The notes beneath the pieces are model-generated. The model did no database searches. It saw only the letters and a list, made by a program, of their open reading frames with translations, and was not told the DNA's origin. A program made the position numbers and the translations under genes. A DNA stretch of 64,000 bases from Euborellia annulipes (Eukaryota > Arthropoda > Insecta > Dermaptera > Anisolabididae): positions 1-64,000 of the forward strand of contig JAKCPI010004910.1 of NCBI GenBank assembly GCA_023213315.1. The letters run 5' to 3'. Shown piece by piece: positions 55,003-64,000 of this stretch (positions within the stretch are counted from its first letter, which is position 1; the number at the start of each line of letters is the position of its first letter).

Positions 55003-55545
55003 ATTTTCTCAAAATTCGCTCTAACGATTTTGATTAAAATCAATTATTTTTGAGATGGCTCTTTAAAATGTATATTCTCATTTCACTCTCAACATTGTTT
55101 AAAGCACACTTTACTCTTGTACATCATAGGAGAGATGGAAGAAATGGTTGCCATGGTAACAAAATATAAATATTTTCCTTTATAAATTTTACATCTTGAA
55201 TTCTAAATATCGGCGGAATGCCCTCGGGGTTTAGTGTAGAGGTTAGCGTGCTAACATCGTATGCCAAACGTCGCGGGTTCGGACCCCATGCAGTCCGATG
55301 ATTTTATTTAAGCCATTTGGATACCAAATTAAACAATAACGGATATCGTAAATGTCTTATATGGCCTGAGTTGCCGAAAAGACTGTGTGAATGTGTGTGT
55401 GAGTGTGAATGAGAAAAAAAGTGTGAGTGTTAAAATATATATATTTCAACACAAAAAAATCTGGTGTGGCAAGCACAGAACACAACTTTTGAATACAGAA
55501 GGTAAGAGAAAGTTTTTGCTGTGCGACCAATCACACCACATTTTT
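54755..55545 (+). mobile_element. HINE-like copy interrupted by SINE-B
   Basis: ATATACACGTTTTGAGGTCC, AAAGTACAAGTACTTTACTG, T run at 54974-55000, GAAATGGTTGCCATGGTAAC; then SINE-B at 55214-55432; then the 3' hairpin (AATCTGGTGTGGCAAGCACA to CAATCACACCACATTTTT). Confidence 0.65.
55214..55432 (+). mobile_element. SINE-B copy
   Basis: GCCCTCGGGGTTTAGTGTAG, B box CGGGTTCGGACCCC, body, GTGTGTGTGAGTGTGAATGA. Short A tail replaced by AT-rich sequence. Confidence 0.8.
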
Positions 55546-56272
55546 TAATTAAGGGACATGGAATTATTTTTGTTTTTTATTTTATTTTTTTAATTTCTTT
55601 TACGGTATCTGAGGCGAATTAGATCCCCGTCACTATTTATTTCATAAATAAGATCTCGAATTTCAATCCTGATCTAAAGTTTGTCTGCTAATATCACTAA
55701 ATCATCCGCAAACAATAGTTCCCTTATTTCATTTTTATTGTCTCTATTTATGTCGTTTCTCTCTAAAATATTTCCCCCGGATCATTTATATAAAAAAAAA
55801 AGGTACAGGCTCAAGGGGTTTTCTTTAGACCCCCCCTTCCTTTTTCTGATTTATTTCTCCTCCGTTCACATCAATAACGCTATTTATTTTATTTATTTAT
55901 TTTTTTCGATTTCACCAACCATATTCAATGAATAATTAATTAACCCACCCGCTGAAGGTTGTATTTTTTTTCATTCCCCCCCCCTCCCCCCCTAGTTGAC
56001 CCTTTTGCTCATTCATGCTTTGATAATATTCTCCGTTTCCAATTAAATTACAATCAAAGTCTCTTAGTTTATTTTCTTCTTTCTTTCTTTTTTATCCTAC
56101 TTTTCTCTCTCTCTCTCTCTGCTCTGTCTATTCGACAATTAAATTAATAAAAATTTATTTTTTCTCATTTATTTTAATTCCTTTCTGTGTTTGTTTAAAT
56201 TGTTATTGATTTTGTTAAAACAAAAAAGAACTTCTATCCATCTTTCTTCTTGATTTTATTTTAATACAAAGG
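55546..56272. other. no gene seen
   Basis: Pyrimidine-rich, with C runs near 55975 and CTCTCTCTCT near 56105. Frames are low-complexity. Confidence 0.35.
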
Positions 56273-56519
56273 GGGCTCGCTAGTGTAGCGGGCTAGGGTG
56301 ATGGCTTCTACAAAGATCTGTGTTCAAATCCTGAGCGTATTAAATATAAAAAGATTTATTTAATGTAAAACAAATCCTCAAACAGGCACTGGATTGAAGG
56401 ATCTCACCACAATAGCTCCTCGGGTAACTCTACGAGGAGAGGGAGTTGCTGTGACATCCCGTTCTGTGGGAGGGAGGTAAAGAAGGTTCCCCTCTCAGTG
56501 ATGCATTCTTCGAAAGGAG
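56273..56519 (+). mobile_element. SINE-A head half, joined to LINE relic
   Basis: GGCTCGCTAGTGTAGCGGGC, B box GTTCAAATCC, body to GCATTCTTCGAAAGGAGTA; then LINE coding sequence begins at once. Confidence 0.75.
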
Positions 56520-57399
56520 TAGTATCGGAACTAGAGGTAGTAAAAGCTAAAAGAATATATAAAAAAGATAAAAACGATTCAAACAAACGAATTCCTACTC
56601 CACTAGTAATACTTACTTTTAGAGGGCAAAGGATCCCTGTTGAAGTTAAAACATACTTGAAGTCTTATGCAAAGTAGTAATTTTTAAACAAAATCCAATG
56701 CAATGTCAGAAATGTTTCGGATTCGGTCATTTTCAACATTCTTGCCCCTTATCTCAATTTTATTGCAGTCCTTGCGCAGGTAGTCATAAATATAGCGAAC
56801 ACTGCCAAGCTAAGTTATCCTGAAGTAATTGTAAACAATGTCACTTCGCCACCGATCGAAATTGCCCGGAGTATAGTATACAAATAAATATAAAAACCCT
56901 AGTTTCAGAAAGTTTTCTCTCCTACAAGGAAGCCTTTCTAATTTTGAATAAGAAGTCTTCATATCTCATCCAGACAATCCGGAAATACATGCAAACATAC
57001 CGATACAAGATGGGGTAGAGTTCCCTGAAGTTCATCCCTTACAATATAGAAGAGAGGAAAACTCTGTCAATCAAGTTAAAAAGCATAGGAAAATAACGGA
57101 ATATAAAGAGATACATTCCCCAAAAGTAAACCAAGTCCCATACTTCGAAAGAACTCAAAATATTTCCAATAATATTGAACCCCACTCCTCTGTATTATCG
57201 GACCCAGCATATTTAGGAAATATAAATCATCATTCAGAAAGACTACAAATGATAATAAATAATATTTTTAAAAAGTTTATAAATCAGGATGAGCCGTTAA
57301 ATTTTTTCAACCTTATCTTTGAAGATGCTGAATTTTTAATTAGCGAAATAAAAAAGAAACTCAAGACTATTTGTCTAATCAATGTTATATATAATTAGT
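56520..57399 (+). pseudogene. LINE ORF1 (gag-like, zinc-knuckle) relic
   Basis: Reads SELEVVKAKRIYKKD and RIPTPLVILTFRGQRIPVEV, then two stops (56675-56680) and a frameshift, then QCQKCFGFGHFQHSC, a C-x2-C-x4-H-x4-C zinc knuckle (Cys codons at 56704, 56713 and 56743, His at 56728). Two further Cys/His clusters follow (CSPCAGSHKYSEHC and CKQCHFATDRNCPEY), separated by a stop. The frame goes on through SYKEAFLIL to LKTICLINVIYN and a stop near 57399. Three consecutive knuckles ending in RNCP are known in ORF1 proteins of Jockey/I-type non-LTR elements, which bind RNA during retrotransposition. At least four disabling changes. No ORF2 follows. Confidence 0.8.
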
Positions 57400-57446
57400 A
57401 TTAAGCTAATTTAATATTTGTTTAAATATATATATGTATTGTTTTT

Positions 57447-57575
57447 CTTTCTCTTCCTATGTATATGTAATATATATATATAGAGAGAAAGTATTGGATT
57501 GTAAAATTGATGTGAGATTTTGATGGATCTTCACGTTTTGAGGTCCCCTGAATCAAAAAGTGGTTTTCGGACATG

Positions 57576-57618
<43 letters not shown>

Positions 57619-57965
57619 GTGTGTGTGTGTGTGTGTGTGTGTCTGTGTGTGTTCAATTTTAGCCTGAAGGAATTGAGCTAGGAGGCTGAAATTTTATATT
57701 TAAGTTAAACACCCCCGGGACCGACAAAATAAGCTTTTAATCAAAATCGGCCAAAAAGTACTAGTACTTTACTGATGTACTTTTTCAGTTTTTTCGATTT
57801 TCTCAAAATTCGCTCTAACGATTTTGATTAAAATTCAAAAATCAATTATTTTTTAGATGCTCTTTCAAATGTATATTCTCGTTTTGCCCTCAAAATTGTT
57901 TGAAGCACACTTTACTCTTGTGCTTCATAGGAAAGATAGAGAAATAAATGGTTGCATGGTAACAA
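57447..57965 (+). mobile_element. HINE-like copy, 3' truncated
   Basis: CTTTCTCTTCCTATGTATAT, ATATAGAGAGAAAGTATTGG, (CTGT)n then (GT)n at about 57579-57641, GTACTAGTACTTTACTGATG, ending near GGTTGCATGGTAAC. Long, clean microsatellite. Confidence 0.7.
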
Positions 57966-58337
57966 TTTAAATCTTTTTCTTTTTATTAAATTAAAAATCA
58001 ATTATTAATTAAACGCCCATTTTTTTTTTCGGAGAAAACATACTCTCTCTCTCACAAAACTATCTTCTCTCTTTCTACGCGTTTTAAATTTTTCTACCTT
58101 ATCTTCGCATTTGACCAATGTTAATTTCCTATAGGGATTTGTATGTTAATTTCGATTCAAAAGGGGGTCCCCTTTGGAACTTTTTACGCATTTAAAATTT
58201 TTTTTCCAATTCTTATGAAATTTTGTATTTATTTACGATTCTATATTGTGTATAAAATGTCCAAATATGAGATTAAAATTTTGAAAATAAATAGTTTATT
58301 TCAAGCAATCAACATTTAAAATGAAGTTTGAAACTAA
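57966..58337. other. no gene seen
   Basis: AT-rich, T run at 58020, GGGGGTCCCC near 58163-58173. Confidence 0.35.
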
Positions 58338-58453
58338 GGTGCTATCGGAAACTAAATATATCTCGACACAAAAATCTGGTGTGACCAGCAAGTAACTTTC
58401 TCTTACCGAAGGGTAAGAGAAAGTTGTGTGCTTGCGCCAGTCACCCAGATTTT
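58338..58453 (+). mobile_element. HINE-like 3' end
   Basis: GTGCTATCGGAAACTAAATA, AATCTGGTGTGACCAGC, loop with CTTTCTCTTACC and GGTAAGAGAAAG, GCCAGTCACCCAGATTTTT. Confidence 0.6.
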
Positions 58454-58574
58454 TTTTTCTCTTCCTTTTTTTTTCAAAATTTATATATATTTAAAAATAC
58501 CTACAGTATATCTACATAGTTTTAAGATTGTATATTTTTGTTAACTTAGAAATATATTGTTTTTTGTATTTGTA

Positions 58575-59268
58575 AAATCTGGTGTGACTGTCGCACAGCA
58601 CACAACTTTCTCTTACCTTCGGTAATCGAAAGTTGTGTACTGTGCTTGTCACACCAGATTTTTTGTGTCGACATGTATTTAGTTCCCGGCAGTAGGGAAT
58701 ATTTGAATTCAGATGTAAAATTTATAAGTATGGGAAAATATTTATATTTTGTTACCATGGCAACCATTTCTCCTATCTTTTCTATGGAGTGCAAGAGTAA
58801 AGTGGTCTTCAAACAATTTTGAGGGCAAAACGAGAATATACATTTGAAAGAGCATCTAAAAAATAATTGATTTTTGAATTTTAATCAAAATCGTTAGAGC
58901 GAATTTTGAGAAAATCGAAAAAAACTGAAAAAGTACATCAGTAAAGTACTAGTACTCTTTGGCCGATTTTGATTAAAAGCTTATTTTTCCGGTCCCGGGG
59001 GTGTTTAACTTATATATAAAATTTCAGCCTCATAGCTCAATTCCTTCATGCTTAAAAGTGAACACAGACACACACACACACCCACCCACCCACCCACACA
59101 CCCACCCACCCACCCACAGACAGACCATGTCGCGAAAACCACTTTTTTGGATTCAGGGGACCTCAAAACGTGAAGATCCATCAAAATCTCGACATCGAAT
59201 TTTTGACATGAATCCAATACTTTCTCTCATATATATATTACATATATACATAGGTAAGAGAAAGTAAA
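58575..59268 (-). mobile_element. HINE-like element, full-length copy
   Basis: Minus-strand twin of 11926-12620: hairpin at 58575-58660, GTTACCATGGCAACCATTTC, CATCAGTAAAGTACTAGTAC, the (AC)/(CCCA) microsatellite at about 59065-59118, and the 5' end GGTAAGAGAAAGT at 59256-59268. The two copies differ mainly in the microsatellite, suggesting recent spread. An 88-codon frame shared with the other copy is explained by the repeat. Confidence 0.65.
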
Positions 59269-59679
59269 AATGTTTATAATTTTGTTTTAAGGTTAATGGC
59301 CTAAGTAGTCAAAAAACCTAATAAATAAAAAAAAAAAAAAAAAAAACTCTAATTATGAATTTCATCCCATTAGTTTATTTACATTTATTGTTCAAAATCA
59401 TATCTGGAATCACCTCCATAAACCGGGGGAAAACCTCATGATTCACCCTGTATAGAAAGGGGTCTAATTAATACAAAATGTTGTCTATAATTAATAATTC
59501 CAATAATAATAATAATTTAAGCCACAAAAGTTACGTTGCTTGAGATTGGCTATTCCAGGGAATGAATTGATGACCACCACCGACGTTTTGGTTAGATATA
59601 AGTGAAGATGGTAGCATATCTGATCGAAACGTTCATTTGAAGTTCCATTAATAAATGAATTTTCTCTTTTCTTCAATCT
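59269..59679. other. no gene; possible decayed PLE-like arm
   Basis: 59530-59650 contains GACGTTTTGG and GATCGAAACGTTCATTTG with GTGAAGATGG upstream, like a damaged ribozyme-like arm. No inverted partner. Confidence 0.3.
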
Positions 59680-59696
59680 TATATTGATTTATAATA

Positions 59697-60695
59697 TAAT
59701 GATAATATAAATGCCTTACTGTATGGAGTAGGAATATGGGGATTGAGGTACCTAGATAAATTAGAAAGAATCGTTTATATTTCACTAAAAAATTGCTATG
59801 TCTTCCAAAGACAACCCCAAACTATTTGGTGAATCTAGAAACCAAAGAGGAATATATTAAAGTGAATGCTCTCAATAGGGCTATCAGCTGGTGGAAGAGG
59901 CTACTCGAAATGGAAGAGAACAGATTACCAAAAAGATGCTTTGAGAGTCTGAAACAATTAGATGGAAAAGAATCTAATAGAGCCTAATTGAATTGGTTTT
60001 CTCAACTAAGAAAAATTTTAGAAGAATTACATTTGGAAAACCTTTGCTTTGAAACAAACGCAAAAAGAATTAATGGTCCGGAAATATTAAGGATATAGGG
60101 AAAAACTTATGGAAGAGGATCGTAGAAGAATGGTTGCCTCCAGCTACAGCCCTTTATTTAAACATCTTTATGATGAAGAGAGTGAACCATATTTATATAA
60201 GAGAACATCTTTTGAAACGGTACGAATCATTGCGCAGCTCAGACTATCGGGAAGAGGTAGAATCCGTTTGATATGTCGGGGAATGATTCAAAATATTGAT
60301 AGTACAGAACAATGTACCAAGAGGAAGAGAACCTGGACCACCTGATGAGATGTCCAATGTACAGACCGGCAAGGAAGAGATTTTTGGAGAGATATCTTGA
60401 GGAACGGTCTACTGTGATCTCTCTCTTACTTCCGAGAGCAATAATCTTTCTGAAGAGAAAATGAGGGATATTTTTAATTTCATTGTGGAGGCAATTCAAA
60501 CAAGAAGATTCGTTTTAGGATAGAAGGCGGAAGAAGAAGGGAGCTGACTCTGGAATTGAAAAGGAGAAAAGAAGAAAAAATTTTTATTTTATTTTTGTAA
60601 TTTTTGTTTTTTTTTGTGATTATATTTACTGTATTTTTATACTCAGAATACCATTTGTATGACAAAGTCAAAACAAATAAATTTATCTATCTATC
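59697..60695 (+). pseudogene. 5'-truncated LINE, polymerase C-terminal relic
   Basis: A 17-bp direct repeat TATATTGATTTATAATA lies at 59680-59696 and 60696-60712 and the 3' end is (ATCT)n, so this is a dead-on-arrival LINE insertion. Coding relics: NALLYGVGIWGLRYLDKLER, then (shifted frame) TPNYLVNLETKEEYIKVNAL and AISWWKRLLEMEENRLPKRC, typical of the region after the reverse-transcriptase palm. Near 60320-60375 EENLDHLMRCPMYRPARKRF is the H/C half of the C-terminal zinc knuckle. Several stops and frameshifts. The catalytic YADD motif is not included. Clade uncertain. Confidence 0.8.
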
Positions 60696-60712
60696 TATAT
60701 TGATTTATAATA

Positions 60713-61374
60713 GTATTTATTTTCCGATAGAACCCAAAATTCAAATTCTTTCCCACTAGTAGACCAACTTCAATTGCGTTTTTTTTTACCGGTACTCATT
60801 AATTTTTTTTTTTGTATAATTAATGCATTCAGAGAGCATAAAATTCGCTCTCTCTTTTGACAATTAAAACAAAAAAAAAAAAAACCCCTTAGATCTATTA
60901 GCTCCAAGTGTCGCTCTCTTGTTGAAGAGCCCTTATTTGTTCTTTTTTTTTTTGCTCTTACACGTGCATTTACCTTTTTAACTATTATAAACCCTCCTCT
61001 CATAGATGATGTTTTAATTTAAATGCAGCATTCAAGCAAATAATCGGCATAAGTGCCACCACCAGATTTTTTTTTATTATTCAATTGTTTGGGGATTAAT
61101 AATAAAGGCAAGAAAGATGATATTTATAAATGCAAATGAATGAATGATGTTATCATAAGCTTATCATTTTATTTAATAAAGAGAGATAGAGAGAAAGAGG
61201 GAAAAGGCTTTTTGAAATGAAAAGCATTTTTAATTAAAAGAAAATATCAAAATAAAATTGAATTCAAAGAATCATTTGACGGACGGACAAACTGATGCCA
61301 TATATATTTTTTTATTTATTAATACGAGTACTTAATTAACAAATCTCTTCATACTAGAAAGTTCTTTTCGATTT
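60713..61374. other. no gene seen
   Basis: AT-rich, T and A runs, GAGAGATAGAGAGAAAGAGG near 61181-61200. Low-complexity frames. Confidence 0.35.
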
Positions 61375-61646
61375 ATTATTTGAAATTCCTACCAGGATCC
61401 CCGTTTATTTACCCGAAGTGCTTTAGTCCACGTAGACACACATCTCAAACCCAACCTGCCTCTGGCCCTAGCCTTAGCCACAGCTACCACGAGAAGTTAT
61501 ATCATTTTATATCTATAACTCCACCTCCTAGCTAATGAGTTAAAACTTATTTCTAATTCCACCCGGTTCCTTTTATCCAACCTCTTCTATGCTGAGGATA
61601 TCCTAGTTTGAGAAGGAACTCCCTCAGCACCGACTCCTTTGGAAGA
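61375..61646 (-). mobile_element. SINE-A 3' half
   Basis: TTATTTGAAATTCCTACCAG to CAGCACCGACTCCTTTGGAA; the head half is absent. Confidence 0.75.
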
Positions 61647-62827
61647 CAAATTGAAAGGCCAGGTTGAAGCAACCTTCATGCGCGAAAGCCTCCTCAAAGC
61701 TCCTCTCGTCATTCGAAAAAAATTTGATTAACCCCCAAACAGCACCATCACAATCACATTCTCCGGATTCCCTCATGCAAACGAGAAGGAAACAGGCCAT
61801 GGTTAACCCTACACCCTATCAGTGTGGCGTAGCCGGAAATACCATTCATGTATCTGTGTTAAAATCGAGAAAAAAATGCCAAGTGTCTATATTAGAAGGC
61901 AGGGGGGTACACTGAATTAGTGAACACAAATCAACACAACTCAACTCCCTTGTTTGTTCTCTTTATATATGAATTTGTACGACGCCTCTCGACTATTTAC
62001 TTTGTTAAGAATATCATACTTTTTTAAGCTACATAAATTTGATTCATATTTTTTTTTTTTTTTTTTTTTACTTAATAAACTATTTAACAAACTGGGTATA
62101 TTAAAATTTCTACGCGAAAGTATATGAAAAATGATTAAAGATTCATATTTTTTTACAGTGTACGCTGATACCTCCAAGGCACCCACCCGATGTTTCACCG
62201 CTCTTGGCCGCTGACTGTTACTCTACTCGTTTCTTATTTGAAGTTTTACACAAATATAAAACAAATTTTTAAACACAAAAAAATAATGGCCAAATACCGC
62301 TGATTCGGATAATACAGTAGGTAGCCCAAGAAAGAAGCCCATCAGAAATCACAGGTTCAGAATTTTCCTACTAATGTCTAATCTAAACCCCTGAAGGTCA
62401 CTAGCTAAGCAATATACTCACAAAATATATACGGGGGGGGGGGGGTCTCTTACATTTACTTATTACCTTACTACCTATTTATATATTTTATAAAGGCTTT
62501 ATATAATCTCTTTATCCTCAATTAGGCCAAATAAAACATGAGCTAATATTTAAGCAAATCTTTTTGGTGGGGATTTAATGAATTACTAACACGCTATTTT
62601 CACGTTTAGCCAAACGAAAGAGAGAGTTAGAAATAGGAGGTACAAATCAGAAGCTAAGTACAAATTTATATGGGATTTATCATCTTTTGAAATATGGTTT
62701 AGAAAGAGAGATATACCAGGATAATGTTAAGCTGTGAAATTCATAAAATTTGTCAGAATAGGGTTAATTAATGTACAGGCGATATTGTAGTATGTGCAAC
62801 AAATTGTTATGAAATATTAAGTTAGTG
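61647..62827. other. no gene seen; repeat F copy
   Basis: 61970-62160 is repeat F (AATTTGTACGACGCCTCTC, CATACTTTTTTAAGCTACAT, ACAAACTGGGTATATTAAAA). 61664-61915 is an 83-codon frame of mixed composition without a recognised motif. G run at 62433-62446. Confidence 0.4.
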
Positions 62828-63110
62828 TTTTTTTTTTTTTTTTTTTTTTTTAAACATTCACACTTTTTTCTCATTCACACTCACACTCACACACACATTC
62901 ACACTGTCTTTTCGGCAGCTCAGGCCATATAAGACATTTACGATAACCGTTATTTATGAATTTATATATATTAGGGTCCAGGCATTCTTATTTAAGCCAT
63001 TTGGTATCCAATTGGCTTAAATAAAATCATCGGACTGCCTGGGGTCCGAACCCGCGACGTTTGGTATATGAGGTTAGCACGCTAACCTCTACACCACGCC
63101 CCGTGGGCAA
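62828..63110 (-). mobile_element. SINE-B copy, full length
   Basis: Poly(T) at 62829-62851 to CTCTACACCACGCCCCGTGG. GTTAGTG lies on both sides (62822 and 63111 on). B-box complement near 63045-63057. Confidence 0.85.
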
Positions 63111-63159
63111 GTTAGTGTTGAAATCAAAATATATTAAAATTCAAGATGTCAAATTTAGA

Positions 63160-63335
63160 ATCATGGAAAAATATATTTGTATTTTGCTATCATTTCACCT
63201 CACTTTGCTATCAAATAGAAGAGTAAAGTTGTCTTGAAACAATTTCAAGGAGAAAATGAGAATATACATTTTAAAAATCATCTAAAAAATTATTATACTT
63301 AATCAAAATCTCTGGAGCGAATTTTGAGAAAATTG

Positions 63336-63367
<32 letters not shown>

Positions 63368-63474
63368 GAAAAAGTACATCAGTAAGCCGATTGTGTTCAA
63401 AAGTTTCTTGTTACGTCCCAAGGGGGTGTCTAACCACTATAAATATAGAAAACAATTTATAGCTGTGGTGTTAT
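63160..63474 (-). mobile_element. HINE-like copy, partial
   Basis: AGAATATACATTTTAAAAAT, AATCAAAATCTCTGGAGCGA, a long A run (63337-63365) and AAAAGTACATCAGTAAG match the family in reverse. Hairpin end degraded. Confidence 0.55.
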
Positions 63475-63475
63475 G

Positions 63476-63736
63476 TTATTAATAAAAGGGAAGAAATGAA
63501 AGATGGAGCTAAGGTTTTTTCTTTTTTTTTTATTTATTCAATTCACACAACTGACGTTTCGGTTCCTTGTTTGAACCATGTATAATATAAAATTCACTAT
63601 GACACTTTCATAATGACTATTCGCCAGCTCTGAAGTTGGTTCAAACACGGAACCGAAACGTCAACTGTGTGAATTGAATAAATAAAAAAAAAAAAATCTT
63701 AGCTGCATCTCTCATTTCTTCCCTGTTATTAATAAT
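63476..63736. mobile_element. PLE-like fold-back element 12
   Basis: Arms TTATTAATAAAAGGGAAGAA (left) and TTCTTCCCTGTTATTAATAA (right), with TTCAATTCACACAACTGACG and complement inside. A TTTATAGCTGTGGTGTTAT segment on the left resembles the extensions of the other elements. Target duplication obscured by the SINE-D insertion at its right edge. Confidence 0.6.
63630..63659 (+). ncRNA. hammerhead-like core motif, mutated
   Basis: CTGAAGT (last A replaced by T) at 63630-63636, stem GGTTC/GGAACC, GAAAC at 63655-63659. Confidence 0.35.
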
Positions 63737-63737
63737 T

Positions 63738-63956
63738 AGGTTAGGTTAGGTTGAAGTGGCCGTTCCCAGAGAAAGAACACACTTAGGCCAATTAGGCCCT
63801 TTGTGATACCACTGGGGGGGGGCTATCCCCGTTTCCTACCTTAAGAAGAGACTTCGGCAGGATGTTTGTATTATTTGCGGCAAGCTGGATTCGAACCCGA
63901 GCCGTGTTGAGACTACGGACTCCGTAATCCTCGGCTTAGCCATTACCTCCTCTACA
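63738..63956 (-). mobile_element. SINE-D with telomere-type tail
   Basis: 11-bp duplication TATTAATAATT at 63727-63737 and 63957-63967. On the minus strand it begins GTAGAGGAGGTAATGGCTAA (A-box-like), has GGTTCGAATCC (B box) near 63889-63899, and ends in CCTAACCTAACCTAACCT, three to four units of the arthropod telomere repeat. Confidence 0.8.
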
Positions 63957-63974
63957 TATTAATAATTAAATATA

Positions 63975-64000
63975 GAATGTCAACCTCGTAGCTCAATTCC
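63975..64000 (-). mobile_element. HINE-like fragment running off the window
   Basis: GTCAACCTCGTAGCTCAATT matches the complement of the GGAATTGAGCTAGGAGGTT block of the family; it continues past the window end. Confidence 0.5.

Overview
Eukaryotic, AT-rich (visibly well under 40% GC), repeat-saturated DNA, most likely intergenic or deep-intronic sequence from an invertebrate animal. An arthropod is my best guess: the SINE at the right edge ends in units of the arthropod telomere type (TTAGG), and tRNA-derived SINEs, hAT and pogo-like MITEs, LINE relics and GA/GT/ATCT microsatellites dominate. I see no complete host protein gene, no rRNA operon, no true tRNA gene and no CRISPR. The only host-exon candidate is a short reading frame with a start codon and a splice donor at 15921-16020 (minus).

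Names used here are mine. SINE-A: about 575 bp, tRNA-type head, (AAT)n tail, about 25 copies; reference copy 31055-31632. SINE-B: about 260 bp, tRNA-type head, body rich in TGTGAA/GTGTGA, poly(A) tail, about 11 copies. SINE-C: two partial copies. SINE-D: one copy at 63738-63956. HINE-like: about 695 bp with a terminal sub-repeat ACTTTCTCTTACC, an internal GT/CTGT microsatellite and a 3' hairpin; about 19 whole or partial copies; reference copies 11926-12620 (+) and 58575-59268 (-). PLE-like: fold-back elements whose two arms carry the core of a hammerhead-ribozyme-like motif (CTGANGA, short stem, GAAAC), flanked by 9-14 bp target duplications, with a 27-48 bp extra segment on one side only. 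That is the layout known for Penelope-like elements with inverted pseudo-LTRs.

Layout: 1-3.1 kb holds a PLE-like element and a 1.2 kb hAT MITE. 3.2-7.8 kb is SINE-A/SINE-B/hAT plus a PLE-like element next to a 51-bp duplication. 8-19.7 kb is sparse, with SINE-A copies, HINE-like copies and a 234-bp MITE whose empty site exists at 39.17 kb. 19.7-22.0 kb is one large TIR element (25-bp TIRs, TA target) that contains two nested hAT elements, one of which holds a 138-bp-arm palindrome. 25.4-26.8 kb is a SINE-A split by two PLE-like insertions. 27.5-37.8 kb is mixed SINE-A, HINE-like, PLE-like and MITE. 41.0-43.4 kb is a SINE-A split by a LINE relic, itself split by a fold-back element built of short ATCATGAACTG-type palindromes, and separately split by a SINE-B. 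46.5-47.2 kb is a PLE-like element with another inserted. 48.7-55.5 kb has a 5S-like fragment, a pogo-like MITE, SINE-B insertions in tandem and a hAT MITE. 56.3-60.7 kb has a LINE ORF1 (zinc-knuckle) relic, HINE-like copies and a 5'-truncated LINE with a 17-bp target duplication. 61.4-64 kb ends with SINE-A, SINE-B, a PLE-like element and SINE-D.

The most interesting theme is the set of non-autonomous fold-back retroelements with ribozyme-like cores and a conserved one-sided extension, together with the unusual fold-back element at about 42.0-42.8 kb.
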